Source: UBA1941 sp046329575 (GTDB taxonomy: Bacteria > Bacteroidota > Bacteroidia > Chitinophagales > LD1). Taken from it: DNA of 64,000 nt. The DNA lies in assembly GCA_046329575.1 (NCBI GenBank), contig JAXLUJ010000002.1:186001-250000 (forward strand), given 5' to 3'. Below the pieces are notes generated by a model, which searched no databases, had not been told where the DNA came from, and saw only the letters and a list, made by a program, of their open reading frames with translations. Position numbers and translations under genes: made by a program. Shown here one piece after another: positions 52,142 through 61,636 of the stretch (position 1 is the first letter of the stretch; every line of letters begins with the position of its first letter).

Positions 52142-53740
52142 ATGAAATATCCTGAGTTAAAAGAAATACCAGCGCAATTTTTGGTAGAACCGGAGGAACA
52201 ACGCCAATATTTGGTGAACGGTGAACTAAAAGAATGGCAAGGTGCCATGAAGGAGGTGCTTTCACCGGTTTCCATAATGGAAAATGGGGAAATGCGACAA
52301 TTTCGTTTAGGATCGCATCCGATGCTTTCGGCTGAAGAAGCCCTGAAGGCGCTGGATGCCGCCGTAAAGGCCTATGATTTAGGGCGTGGGGAATGGCCTA
52401 CCATGACGGTGGAAAATCGCATCTCGCATTTAATGCATTTCACCCGCCGAATGAAGGAAAAGCGCGAGGAGGTGGTGAATTGGCTGATGTGGGAAATCGG
52501 AAAATCATTATCTGATTCGCAGAAGGAGTTCGACCGTACAGTTGATTATATCATTGATACGATTGATGCCCTGAAAAATCTGGATCGGGAAAGTTCGCGT
52601 TTGCGAAAAGAAGGCGGTATTTATGCGCAGATCCGCCGCGGACCGTTGGGTGTAGTGCTGTGCATGGGGCCTTACAATTATCCCCTCAACGAAACTTTTA
52701 CCACGCTGATTCCTGCCTTGATTATGGGCAACACCGTGGTGTTCAAACCGGCTAAATTCGGAGTATTGCTATTACATCCCTTGCTGGAAGCTTTTCGCGA
52801 ATGTTTCCCCAAAGGGGTAATCAATGTGGTGTATGGCAGCGGTCATGAAACCGTTGGTGCTATTATGCAAAGTGGAAAAATAGATGTGCTGGCGTTTATT
52901 GGCGGGCATGTGGCGGCCAATGAAATTAAGAAGATGCACCCCAAGCCGAATCGATTGCGTTCGGTGCTGGGGTTAGATGCCAAAAATCCGGCCATTATTT
53001 TACCGGATGCAAACCTTGACGTTGCCGTAGAAGAATGTATCAGCGGCTCGCTTTCGTTCAATGGTCAGCGTTGTACAGCCTTGAAGATTATTTTCGTTCA
53101 TGAAAAAATTGCGAAAGACTTCAACCAAAAATTTCTGGAGAAGCTCAGCCACCTGAAAAGTGGTATGCCATGGGATGAAAAGGTGATGCTCACTCCGCTG
53201 CCGGAAACGCACAAAACTACTTACCTCAATGATTTGATCACTAACGCCAAAGCCAATGGCGCTGCGGTTTTGAACGAAGGTGGCGGTATGGTTTCCGGTA
53301 ATTTTATTTCTCCGGCGGTACTGTTTCCGGTAAACAAAAATATGCGGGTGTATTACGAAGAGCAATTTGGACCGGTGGTGCCAATTTGTTCCTTTAAGGA
53401 GGTGAGCGAACCTATTTCCTACATGGTAGAATCAAATTACGGACAGCAAGTAAGTATTTTCGGAACGGATGATAAGTGTATTGCTGAATTGATTGATCCC
53501 TTGGTGAATCAGGTGTGCCGTGTGAACATCAATTCGCAATGTCAGCGCGGCCCCGATTCCTATCCATTTAATGGAAGAAAAGATTCGGCAGAAGGAACTT
53601 TAAGTGTAACGGACGCGTTGCGTGTTTTTTCTATACGAACCATGGTGGCGGCAAAAGATAACGAAGCCAACCGCGAATTGCTCTCTACCATTCTGGATAA
53701 GCGCGAAAGCAACTTCCTTTCAACAGATTATATTCTCTAA
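52142..53740 (+). CDS. gapN: Aldehyde dehydrogenase resembling non-phosphorylating NADP glyceraldehyde-3-phosphate dehydrogenase
   Basis: 532 residues of the ALDH superfamily. GPYNYPLNETFTTLIPAL (catalytic Asn in PYNYP), the cofactor-site KPAKFG, and the nucleophile Cys in FNGQRCTALK are intact. RSVLGLDAKNPAIILPDANL and the PLNETF region resemble GapN. Position directly after pfkA supports a glycolytic role: oxidising glyceraldehyde 3-phosphate to 3-phosphoglycerate with NADPH formation. Substrate is an inference from context. Start ATG 52142, preferred to GTG 52136. Confidence 0.78.
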   Translation: MKYPELKEIPAQFLVEPEEQRQYLVNGELKEWQGAMKEVLSPVSIMENGEMRQFRLGSHPMLSAEEALKALDAAVKAYDLGRGEWPTMTVENRISHLMHFTRRMKEKREEVVNWLMWEIGKSLSDSQKEFDRTVDYIIDTIDALKNLDRESSRLRKEGGIYAQIRRGPLGVVLCMGPYNYPLNETFTTLIPALIMGNTVVFKPAKFGVLLLHPLLEAFRECFPKGVINVVYGSGHETVGAIMQSGKIDVLAFIGGHVAANEIKKMHPKPNRLRSVLGLDAKNPAIILPDANLDVAVEECISGSLSFNGQRCTALKIIFVHEKIAKDFNQKFLEKLSHLKSGMPWDEKVMLTPLPETHKTTYLNDLITNAKANGAAVLNEGGGMVSGNFISPAVLFPVNKNMRVYYEEQFGPVVPICSFKEVSEPISYMVESNYGQQVSIFGTDDKCIAELIDPLVNQVCRVNINSQCQRGPDSYPFNGRKDSAEGTLSVTDALRVFSIRTMVAAKDNEANRELLSTILDKRESNFLSTDYIL

Positions 53741-53766
53741 TTTTATTTTTCAATTAAACAGAACGC

Positions 53767-54630
53767 ATGATAGTTATTGCCGACAGCGGAAGCACCAAAT
53801 GCGATTGGGTGCTTTTTGATCCTAAAACCGGTTCAAAAACTGAAACGAATACCATTGGTTTGAACCCGTTTTTCCACGATGAGTGGTTTATATTGAACGA
53901 AGTATTTTCGAACCCTACATTACGTGAGGCGGGCCAGAAAGCCACGCATGTTTTTTTCTATTGCGCCGGAGGTTCCAGCAAAGAACTTCAAATGAAAGTG
54001 GCCCGTGGTTTATACATCAATTTCAAGCATGCTGAAATTAAAGTGGATCACGATTTGGATGGCGCCGCTTTCGCTACTTGTAATCATCAGCCGGGCATAG
54101 CCTGCATTCTGGGTACCGGTTCGAACTCCTGTTATTTCGACGGACAAAAAATTCATGAAGAAGTGCCGGCGCTCGCCTATATTTTGGGTGACGAAGGCAG
54201 TGGCAGTTATTATGGAAAGTGGTTATTGCGCGATTACCTCTACAAACGCATGCCGGCTAATATCCGCGCGGAATTTGAAACCTGGTTTCATCCAAACAAA
54301 GACGATATTTTTGAAAGAATTTACATGAAGCCGCATGCCAATGTTTATTTGGCTTCTTTCATGCGTTTCTGCAGCGAACACCGCACCGATCAATACATTG
54401 CCGATATGGTAGATGAAGGCATGTACGAGTTTCTCAACATTCATGTGTGTTGCTACAAGAACTATAAATCAGTGCCTACACACTTTGTGGGTTCCATTGC
54501 GTTTTATTTTGAAGAAATATTGCGTAAGCACTGCAAGAACCTGCAAATCATTCCGGGGGTAATTACCAATAAGCCGGTTGAAGGTTTACTGAAATATCAT
54601 CTCGAAAAAATGAACATTTCAATGCCTTGA
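53767..54630 (+). CDS. BadF/BadG-type ATPase, N-acetylglucosamine kinase-like
   Basis: 287-residue actin-fold kinase. DSGSTKCDWVLFD (phosphate 1), DLDGAAFATCNHQPGIACILGTGSNS (catalytic and phosphate 2) and LGDEGSGSYYGKWLLRDYL match Bacteroidota N-acetylglucosamine kinase-like proteins. It follows gapN by 26 nt and may belong to the pfkA operon, where it would feed amino sugars into glycolysis. Its stop abuts the convergent acyl-CoA ligase stop with no gap. Confidence 0.83.
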   Translation: MIVIADSGSTKCDWVLFDPKTGSKTETNTIGLNPFFHDEWFILNEVFSNPTLREAGQKATHVFFYCAGGSSKELQMKVARGLYINFKHAEIKVDHDLDGAAFATCNHQPGIACILGTGSNSCYFDGQKIHEEVPALAYILGDEGSGSYYGKWLLRDYLYKRMPANIRAEFETWFHPNKDDIFERIYMKPHANVYLASFMRFCSEHRTDQYIADMVDEGMYEFLNIHVCCYKNYKSVPTHFVGSIAFYFEEILRKHCKNLQIIPGVITNKPVEGLLKYHLEKMNISMP

Positions 54631-56436
54631 TCAGATCGCCGCATTTGCGGGATAAAGTGACTCGATCACGGTTTTGTATTTTTCCATTACTACTTTGCGC
54701 TTTACTTTCATCGAAGGAGTGAGGTCGCCGCTATCTACCGTCCATTCATCGGCAATTAGTGCAAAACGTTTAATCGTTTCCCACTGGCCGAAGCCTTTGT
54801 TCTTTTTATCAATCTCTTCCTGAAGCATTTTATTCACTTCCTGAAGCTGTGTAAGTTCTTTATTGGAACTAAAGCTCAGGCCTTGTTTGGATGCCCAATC
54901 TTTCAATAACGGAAAGTTAGGAACGATTAGCGCTGTTACATAATTTCGATCTTCGCCAATTACCAGCATTTGTTCAATGAAGGGAATTTCCTTCATCTTA
55001 CTTTCCAATGCCAGTGGCGCAATGTACTTACCGCCTGAGGTTTTGAAAATTTCTTTTACGCGATCAGTGATGTAAAGATATTGACCATCTTTGTAAGCAA
55101 TCATTTTTCCTACATCGCCGGTGTAAAGCCAACCTTCGCGTATGGTTTGAGCAGTAAGGTCGGGACGATTGTAATAACCCATCATCACATTCGGACCCTT
55201 GCAACAAATTTCACCTTCGCCTGGTTGCATGCCTTCGCGATGTTCCAGACGCACTTCCACGCCATCAATTACACGGCCCACCGAACCAAAGTGCAACAGT
55301 TTGGGGTCGAAAGGATTCACAGAAATTACAGGCGATGATTCGGTTTGGCCATAACCTTCGCCAATTACAATACCGGCGGCAGTGAACACCCGCGCCAATT
55401 TTGGATTTAACTTGGCTGATCCGGTGCAAATGCCTTCTACATTTCCACCCAAAGCTTCGCGCCATTTGGAGTAAATCATTTTATCGAAGAATTTATGACG
55501 CAGCGAGTCCCAAATTCCGTATTCCTTTTCATTATCGTAGGCATTGGCAAATGCCAGTGCCGAATCGTAAATATTCTTCTTGAAGCCTGTAAGAGTAGCC
55601 GCTGCTGACTCCAGCCGCATATATACTTTTTCCAGAAGCCGGGGTACAGAAGTAAAGAAATGCGGTTTAACTTCTTTAAGGTTATCGGCTATGGTATCAA
55701 TGCTTTCTGCATAATACACCGATACGCCATTGGCCATGTAAACAAACACCACCATTCTTTCAAAAATGTGGCATAGTGGAAGAAAACTAAGCACCCGCTT
55801 GGTGGGATTCACCGGCAGAATCGGTTTTACAGCCTTAATGTTGCTGATGATGTTATTGTGCGATAGCATCACCCCCTTCGGATTTCCGGTAGTTCCAGAT
55901 GTATAAATGATAGTGGCCAAATCATCGGGTTTTACGGCAGCTTTGCGCCGATCCAGTTCTGCCCGGTCGCCATTTTTTCCCATTTCCAGAAACTCACTAA
56001 AATGTTTGCAGCCTTCTATCTTTTCAAAACAATAGATCTCTTTCAGTGACGGAACTGATGCCCGGATGTTGCTGATCTTTTTAAACAAACCTTCATCGCC
56101 AACAAATGCAATTTTGATTTGCGCGTCGTTAAAAATGAACTTATAATCCTCTTCACTGATGGTGGGATACACGGGAACATTCACCGCTCCACACTGCAGC
56201 GACCCCAGATCCATAAAATTCCACTCCGGACGATTCGCCGAAATGATGGCCACTTTTTCCTGCGGTTGCACCCCGTCATGGATTAATGCCAAACTTATTT
56301 GATCAATAATTTGAGTACTCTCGGCTGTGCTGTACTTTTTCCATGAACCGTTTTCTTTTCTCACAAAGGCATCATCTTGCGGAAAATTTTCCAATTGAAA
56401 AGTGATGATGTCGAACAGCCTGCTGTAATCTTTCAT
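54631..56436 (-). CDS. Long-chain acyl-CoA synthetase (AMP-forming)
   Basis: 601 residues. The AMP-binding motif YTSGTTGNPKGVMLSHNN lies near residue 180, followed by GEGYGQTESSP and YTGDVGKM...YLYITDRVKEIFKTSGGKYIAP (adenylation hinge and Lys region). The length and C-terminus (SGDLTPSMKVKRKVVMEKY) match long-chain fatty acid ligases that activate fatty acids for degradation or lipid synthesis. Single gene. Confidence 0.93.
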   Translation of the reverse strand: MKDYSRLFDIITFQLENFPQDDAFVRKENGSWKKYSTAESTQIIDQISLALIHDGVQPQEKVAIISANRPEWNFMDLGSLQCGAVNVPVYPTISEEDYKFIFNDAQIKIAFVGDEGLFKKISNIRASVPSLKEIYCFEKIEGCKHFSEFLEMGKNGDRAELDRRKAAVKPDDLATIIYTSGTTGNPKGVMLSHNNIISNIKAVKPILPVNPTKRVLSFLPLCHIFERMVVFVYMANGVSVYYAESIDTIADNLKEVKPHFFTSVPRLLEKVYMRLESAAATLTGFKKNIYDSALAFANAYDNEKEYGIWDSLRHKFFDKMIYSKWREALGGNVEGICTGSAKLNPKLARVFTAAGIVIGEGYGQTESSPVISVNPFDPKLLHFGSVGRVIDGVEVRLEHREGMQPGEGEICCKGPNVMMGYYNRPDLTAQTIREGWLYTGDVGKMIAYKDGQYLYITDRVKEIFKTSGGKYIAPLALESKMKEIPFIEQMLVIGEDRNYVTALIVPNFPLLKDWASKQGLSFSSNKELTQLQEVNKMLQEEIDKKNKGFGQWETIKRFALIADEWTVDSGDLTPSMKVKRKVVMEKYKTVIESLYPANAAI

Positions 56437-56498
56437 TCCATAAATATTTGCGGGGAAATTAGAAAAATGGCTTTTAAAACCGATTGGAAAGTTCAGCT

Positions 56499-57284
56499 TT
56501 ATTCAGCAGAAGAAGCCTTTTTGCCTATTAACAACGATACTAATATGGGAATGAAAAAGATGGCAACTGTAAACAAAGAAAAATACAAATCGGCGCGTTC
56601 GTTCTTAATATAAGGATGCAGTGCAGGAATGAAGTTTTCCGACAGGAATTCCAAAACCAGTTTCATCCCCAAAATTCCAATAATCACAAATGCCAGGCGG
56701 TCGAGAAAGGGAAACCGTTCCATCAATTTTACAAAATAGGCTGTAACAATGCGCATGGTGATGATACCAATGAAAACGCCCAAACAAACCAGATAAATAT
56801 TGGAGGTGAAGGCTACGGCGGCGAATACATTGTCTAGCGAAAACGTTAGGTCCATTACTTCCACCAACAGTACGGTTCGCCAGAAAAGCGATAAAAAGCG
56901 AAACTTATCTTTTTTCATCTCCGCTTCATCTGTTACTTCTTTTTCCTGTTCCAGAATGTTTTGATGCTGTTGATTGTTCTTAATAAAAAAGTGAACGCAC
57001 AAATAAATCAGATAGCCGCCTCCGATCAGTTTTAACCACGAAATTTTTATGAGCAGATTAGCGAAAACAAGGAAAGCGCCACGAAAAAGATAAGCGAACA
57101 GCACCCCGATCCGCAAAGCCCTCACCCGCTGGGTCTGAGGCAATTTCATTACCATTGTGGCCAGCACGGCAGCATTGTCGATCGAGAGCAAACTCTCAAT
57201 CAGGATCAGGTTTAGGATCACAATGGACGCCACCTTGAGGTCGGCGCCTAAATACTGATGCAGAAAGTTGATGAAATGGTCCAA
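56499..57284 (-). CDS. TerC family membrane protein
   Basis: 261-residue polytopic membrane protein. Acidic family motifs ESLLSIDNAAVLA in the first helix pair and EVMDLTFSLDNVFAAVAF in the second half are intact; they are thought to bind metal ions such as Mn in the Alx/TerC group. A charged loop (about 105-130) divides the halves. The only suitable start is TTG 57284. No tellurite operon is adjacent, so metal homeostasis is more likely. Confidence 0.9.
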   Translation of the reverse strand: MDHFINFLHQYLGADLKVASIVILNLILIESLLSIDNAAVLATMVMKLPQTQRVRALRIGVLFAYLFRGAFLVFANLLIKISWLKLIGGGYLIYLCVHFFIKNNQQHQNILEQEKEVTDEAEMKKDKFRFLSLFWRTVLLVEVMDLTFSLDNVFAAVAFTSNIYLVCLGVFIGIITMRIVTAYFVKLMERFPFLDRLAFVIIGILGMKLVLEFLSENFIPALHPYIKNERADLYFSLFTVAIFFIPILVSLLIGKKASSAE

Positions 57285-57345
57285 ATTGCAGCTTTGAATC
57301 GCGTGGTGAAACTAATATCATTGCCCGATTGCTACAATACTTTGC

Positions 57346-58011
57346 ATGAAAGATATAAACGCGGTTATTTATGATATGGATGGTCTGATCATTGATTCAG
57401 AACCATTTTGGCGAAAGGCCGAGATCGAAGTGTTTCAAACTGTGGGCCTTCAACTCACGGAGCGCGACTGTATGGAAACCACCGGTTTTCGTTTTGATGA
57501 GGTGATTGACCTTTGGTTCCATCGGCAACCCTGGACGGGGAAATCGAAGCAACAAGTTCATGATGAGGTGCTGGAACGTATGGAGGCCGCCATTTTGAAC
57601 GATGCGGTACTGATGGATGGGGTGGAAGAATCGCTGCGGTTTTTCGAATCGCGCCAAATGAAGATGGCCATTGCTTCCTCCAGTGCATTTCGGCTAATTG
57701 AAGCATGCTCGAAAAAATTACACCGCGAATCGGTTTTTCATCATTTGGTTTCAGCTGAAAACGAAATTTATGGAAAGCCGCATCCTGCCGTGTTTTTGCG
57801 CGCGGCTGAAATTTTGGGTGTGGAGCCCAAGCATTGTTTGGTGTTGGAAGATTCAGTAAATGGCGTAATTGCGGCAAAAGCGGCAAAAATGAAGTGCATC
57901 GCCATTCCACATCCCGAAGAATTTCATAATCCCAAATTTGCTATTGCTGATATGAAGGTGCGTTCATTAAAAGAGGTTCCCGGTGTATTTCTGAATGCAT
58001 TCGCCGGTTAA
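57346..58011 (+). CDS. HAD-family sugar phosphatase (HxpB-like)
   Basis: 221 residues. Motif I YDMDGLIIDSEPFW, motif II ASSSAF, motif III Lys in GKPHPAVF and motif IV LEDSVNG. The DSEP-W form of motif I is typical of the HxpB/YniC branch, which hydrolyses hexitol and 2-deoxyglucose phosphates. Cytoplasmic. A TACTTTG motif lies directly before the ATG. Confidence 0.92.
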   Translation: MKDINAVIYDMDGLIIDSEPFWRKAEIEVFQTVGLQLTERDCMETTGFRFDEVIDLWFHRQPWTGKSKQQVHDEVLERMEAAILNDAVLMDGVEESLRFFESRQMKMAIASSSAFRLIEACSKKLHRESVFHHLVSAENEIYGKPHPAVFLRAAEILGVEPKHCLVLEDSVNGVIAAKAAKMKCIAIPHPEEFHNPKFAIADMKVRSLKEVPGVFLNAFAG

Positions 58012-58101
58012 TTTACGCCGTTCGCGAAAAAGAGCAGCTACTTTATTGAAAAACCGGTGCGGCTGCTTCAACCTTCCATTGCAACCGTTACTTTAGGCGA
58101 A

Positions 58102-59439
58102 ATGAAATCGCGCTTTCTACTTTCTTTTTTGTTGTTGGCATTGGTTTGCTGTGCCGGGCTTTTCGTTCATTTTCCTGACGAAATAGCAGGAGGAAATACC
58201 GTGCAACCGGCCGACATTGCCTGGATGCTTACCGCGTCGGGATTGGTGTTGCTGATGACGCCCGGCCTCTCTTTTTTTTATGGTGGAATGGTGAGCAAAA
58301 AGAACATCATTTCTACCATGCTGCAAAGTTTCATCGCGTTAGGCGTCATCACCGTATTGTATGTTTTGGTGGGTTTCAGTTTGTGTTTTGGAAACAGTTT
58401 CCACGGCATCATCGGTAATCCATTCCAATTTTTTCTTTTTAAAAATGTTGGCCTCAACACACATCCCACACTTTCACCTACTATTCCACTGCTGTTGTTC
58501 GCCATCTTCCAATTGAAGTTCGCCATTATCACACCGGCTTTAATCACCGGCAGTTTTGCCGAACGCGTGAAATTCAATGCCTATCTGCTTTTCATTTGTT
58601 TGTTCTCTATTTTTATTTATTGCCCGTTAGCGCACTGGACGTGGCATCCCGATGGGTTTTTACATCAATGGGGAGTGCTTGATTTTGCAGGCGGTACGGT
58701 GGTTCATATGAGTGCCGGATTTGCAGCTTTGGCCGGTGCCATCATGCTTGGGCAACGCCGATCTTTTTCCGACAATAAGCACACGGAACCGGCCAATATT
58801 CCTTTCGTTATACTGGGAACGGGAATGTTGTGGTTTGGTTGGTTTGGATTTAATGCCGGCTCATCGCTGGGTGCCAACACCACTGCCATTCTCGCCTTTT
58901 CCACTACCGTGGTGGCTTCGGCATCGGCTATGTTGGGCTGGATTTTTTTTGATGCGGCAAGAGGTAAAAAAGTTTCGGCTATGGGCGCCTGCATCGGTGC
59001 AGTGGTGGGCCTTGTGGCCATCACTCCCGCCGCAGGATATGTCACCATTCCACATGCGCTTTTTATTGGTTTTATTGCTGCTATAATCTCTAATCTGGCC
59101 GTTAGGGCCAAGAACCGTTCTAGCCTTGATGATACGCTGGATGTGTTTCCCTGTCACGGTGTTGGAGGGATTGCAGGAATGGTGCTTACCGGCATTTTTG
59201 CGCGCCCTTCCGGATTATTTTACGGAAGCACCACGGTGTTTTGGTACCATTTATTGGCATTGGTAATTGTGAGCGTTTTCACTTTTGGCGGTTCATTTTT
59301 GTTGTACAAAATAACCGATCTGATTGTTCCGCTTCGGGTGAGCCATGATGAAGAAATTACCGGTCTCGATTTTTCTCAACACGGCGAAACCTATAAACTC
59401 AAAAAGCCGGTAAGTGTAAAAAGCGAGGTGCGAGATTGA
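58102..59439 (+). CDS. amt: Ammonium transporter
   Basis: Amt/Rh-family channel, 445 residues from ATG 58102. N-terminal cleavable signal-like segment (SRFLLSFLLLALVCCAGLF), then about 11 membrane helices. Family marks: GLSFFYGGMV, DFAGGTVVHMSAG with the first pore His, WFGWFGFNAGSS, and CHGVGGIAGM with the second pore His. No GlnK/GlnB gene follows, unlike many amt loci. The upstream start at 58057 would add 15 residues without family support. Confidence 0.94.
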   Translation: MKSRFLLSFLLLALVCCAGLFVHFPDEIAGGNTVQPADIAWMLTASGLVLLMTPGLSFFYGGMVSKKNIISTMLQSFIALGVITVLYVLVGFSLCFGNSFHGIIGNPFQFFLFKNVGLNTHPTLSPTIPLLLFAIFQLKFAIITPALITGSFAERVKFNAYLLFICLFSIFIYCPLAHWTWHPDGFLHQWGVLDFAGGTVVHMSAGFAALAGAIMLGQRRSFSDNKHTEPANIPFVILGTGMLWFGWFGFNAGSSLGANTTAILAFSTTVVASASAMLGWIFFDAARGKKVSAMGACIGAVVGLVAITPAAGYVTIPHALFIGFIAAIISNLAVRAKNRSSLDDTLDVFPCHGVGGIAGMVLTGIFARPSGLFYGSTTVFWYHLLALVIVSVFTFGGSFLLYKITDLIVPLRVSHDEEITGLDFSQHGETYKLKKPVSVKSEVRD

Positions 59440-59471
59440 AATTTTCCATTTATCACTACTCCCTTCCAACT

Positions 59472-61589
59472 TTATTCTCCCGGATGATAAATGCGCTCGG
59501 CATGACTGTAGGCCCAGGCCTTGCTTAAGCTTTCTTCCTTCGTTTTTTCATTTACATACAGTTGCATTTGATCAGTATAGTGCTCGCTTCCCGGTGTATT
59601 GCTGCTCCCATAACAGGCAATGGTGCGTATCTGCGGTCCGTCTTTTGTGAACCTGGCTAAAAGTATGTACGACTCGCCACTGTTCACGCGCAATTTTCCT
59701 TTGCCATAGGCGGAACCATATTTGGCGTTCCATACATCGGGACCGCCCCGTGTAGGCAAATCCACATCGCCGCGAACATGCCGCTGAAAGTCGCCAAGCG
59801 GAACATGGATCTTGCCAAAGTCGCGAAGCATTTCATCTTTCGCATTTTTCAAACCTATGGCGAAATAATCCATCTTCGCCTTGCGGTCGCGGCTGTATAA
59901 ATTATCCATAGAATCATTGATATGGAAGTAGCAACCGTAAATAAATTTGTAGAACAAGGTAGCATTGGTGTCGGCAATATCGCCTGATCGTTCGGCCGAC
60001 CAGTTTTTCACGGTTTCAATAGCATCGGCAATTTCCGGATGTTCTTTTTCATCTAAATGAAAAACATCTTCAACCTGAAGTTTTTTGAACGGAGCGGTTA
60101 CGGTTTGAGGGTAGTGCCAATCGTATTTGATTTTTAAAAAATCGTCCCAGCTCACTTTCGTTTTACCTTTCATCATTTCATAAAAGCGCAAGCTGCGGTT
60201 GGTTTCATTCATTTCGAAACCCGAATGCCGTTGACAATACAATTGTTTTGGATTCTCATCAGCCGCCGTCATGGAATAGGAGGTATTGTTGCAATCGAAA
60301 ACATAGCCGCACTTCGGGTTCAAAACATGGGGCAGCGAATCGTGAGGCAAAAATTCGGTCCAAAGCGTTTTCCGCGTGTTTCCCGGTATGGTGCTTTTCC
60401 AGTTATAACCATCTGCACGAATGGGCATGGCACAATTGCTCACGCAATAAATGGTGTCGAACTTATCAGCATAAGTTACATATTGATTGATTACGCCTTG
60501 CATGTTCAATGCGTTCCGGAATTCGGTATAATTCTTCGCTTTGTTCATCAAATACCATTGCTCAACTGATTTAATGGTCATGTTCGAAGCCAATCGCACC
60601 GCAAAAGTTCCTTTTTTGTTTTTGTAGGTAGCGCCATAAATGCTCCACCATTTTTTCTTTCCGATAGTGAGCACAAATTTGTGACGATCGCGATGTTTGG
60701 CCAGATTCACGCTTAGCCTGGCGCGGCTTTGTTCCAGCTTCAGCGATTCGCCATCTACCAAATAATGATTTTTCTTTTTGGGATCCATCTCCAATTGATA
60801 AATATCGATAGCATCAAAATAATTGGTAGTGTGTGCCCAGCCAAGATTTTCATTCACCCCGTGAAAAAGCGAAACAGCTCCGTGAAAGGTTGCACCAATC
60901 ATATTCCAGCCTTCTTCACTTTGCACATGCGCTTCGTACCAACTCATCGGACCTTCTAATGGCTGATGCGCATTTACATCCAAATAAACATTCCCATCGG
61001 CGGTAATTTTAGAGTTCATGGCCAGCGCGTTTGAACCACGTGCGTTTTTGTTGTATTGAAAAACCGCAGGCACACTGCCGCCCACCACGCTGCTCAAAGC
61101 CCCATCTACGCCCGTCATCAACGCCATGCTCATCATATAGCCGGCAATGAAATCGCTGGGTTGTATGGGCAGCAACTTTTTGGAAACTATCTTTTCAGGA
61201 TGCTTTTTTACGTAGTCGTTTCCCGCAGCGGCAGCAGCGTCCAGCAACTTTCTGAAAGATGGCGAAAGGTCTTTTTCGTAATGGCTATGAATAAAATCAG
61301 GAACGCCAAGTAATTGCACGGCATAATCGATTCGTGCGCCATCAATGCCCATCAGCAATCCCAGTTTTCCGCGGGCCAGCAGTAACCCCCACTGCACCGT
61401 ATTAAAGTCGTCTTCGCAAGCCGAATACACCAGCCCGTAAGCGCAATCGGCGTCTGATTTTCCAAAAATATGCGGAACGCCAAAGCTATCGCGAACAATT
61501 TCTACATGATAGTTTGGATTGGTTTGGGCCGAAGCGAAAAGAGTAATGAAACTGAATGCAATAAGAAGATGCGTATGGATTGATTTCAT
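59472..61589 (-). CDS. Penicillin acylase family Ntn-hydrolase
   Basis: 705 residues with signal peptide (to about FASAQT). The self-processing site is visible as RGSNALAMNS, with nucleophile Ser186 after Gly185; upstream is the alpha-chain-like part (VEIVRDSFGVPHIFGKSDADCAYG) and downstream VYLDVNAHQPLEGPMSWYEAHV. Acts outside the inner membrane on an N-acyl substrate such as an acyl-homoserine lactone or peptide; substrate is unknown. A CCGCC/GGCGG hairpin lies directly before the start. Confidence 0.9.
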   Translation of the reverse strand: MKSIHTHLLIAFSFITLFASAQTNPNYHVEIVRDSFGVPHIFGKSDADCAYGLVYSACEDDFNTVQWGLLLARGKLGLLMGIDGARIDYAVQLLGVPDFIHSHYEKDLSPSFRKLLDAAAAAGNDYVKKHPEKIVSKKLLPIQPSDFIAGYMMSMALMTGVDGALSSVVGGSVPAVFQYNKNARGSNALAMNSKITADGNVYLDVNAHQPLEGPMSWYEAHVQSEEGWNMIGATFHGAVSLFHGVNENLGWAHTTNYFDAIDIYQLEMDPKKKNHYLVDGESLKLEQSRARLSVNLAKHRDRHKFVLTIGKKKWWSIYGATYKNKKGTFAVRLASNMTIKSVEQWYLMNKAKNYTEFRNALNMQGVINQYVTYADKFDTIYCVSNCAMPIRADGYNWKSTIPGNTRKTLWTEFLPHDSLPHVLNPKCGYVFDCNNTSYSMTAADENPKQLYCQRHSGFEMNETNRSLRFYEMMKGKTKVSWDDFLKIKYDWHYPQTVTAPFKKLQVEDVFHLDEKEHPEIADAIETVKNWSAERSGDIADTNATLFYKFIYGCYFHINDSMDNLYSRDRKAKMDYFAIGLKNAKDEMLRDFGKIHVPLGDFQRHVRGDVDLPTRGGPDVWNAKYGSAYGKGKLRVNSGESYILLARFTKDGPQIRTIACYGSSNTPGSEHYTDQMQLYVNEKTKEESLSKAWAYSHAERIYHPGE

Positions 61590-61590
61590 G

Positions 61591-61610
61591 CCGCCTGAAA
61601 ATTTTGGCGG
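61591..61610 (-). promoter_or_regulatory. Inverted repeat directly before the penicillin acylase start
   Basis: GGCGG / CCGCC arms of 5 bp around a 10-nt centre containing the self-complementary AAAATTTT; it ends 1 nt before the start codon at 61589. Could be a hairpin in the mRNA or an operator. Confidence 0.35.
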
Positions 61611-61636
61611 AATGTAAACTAATTTTGAGAATCAGC

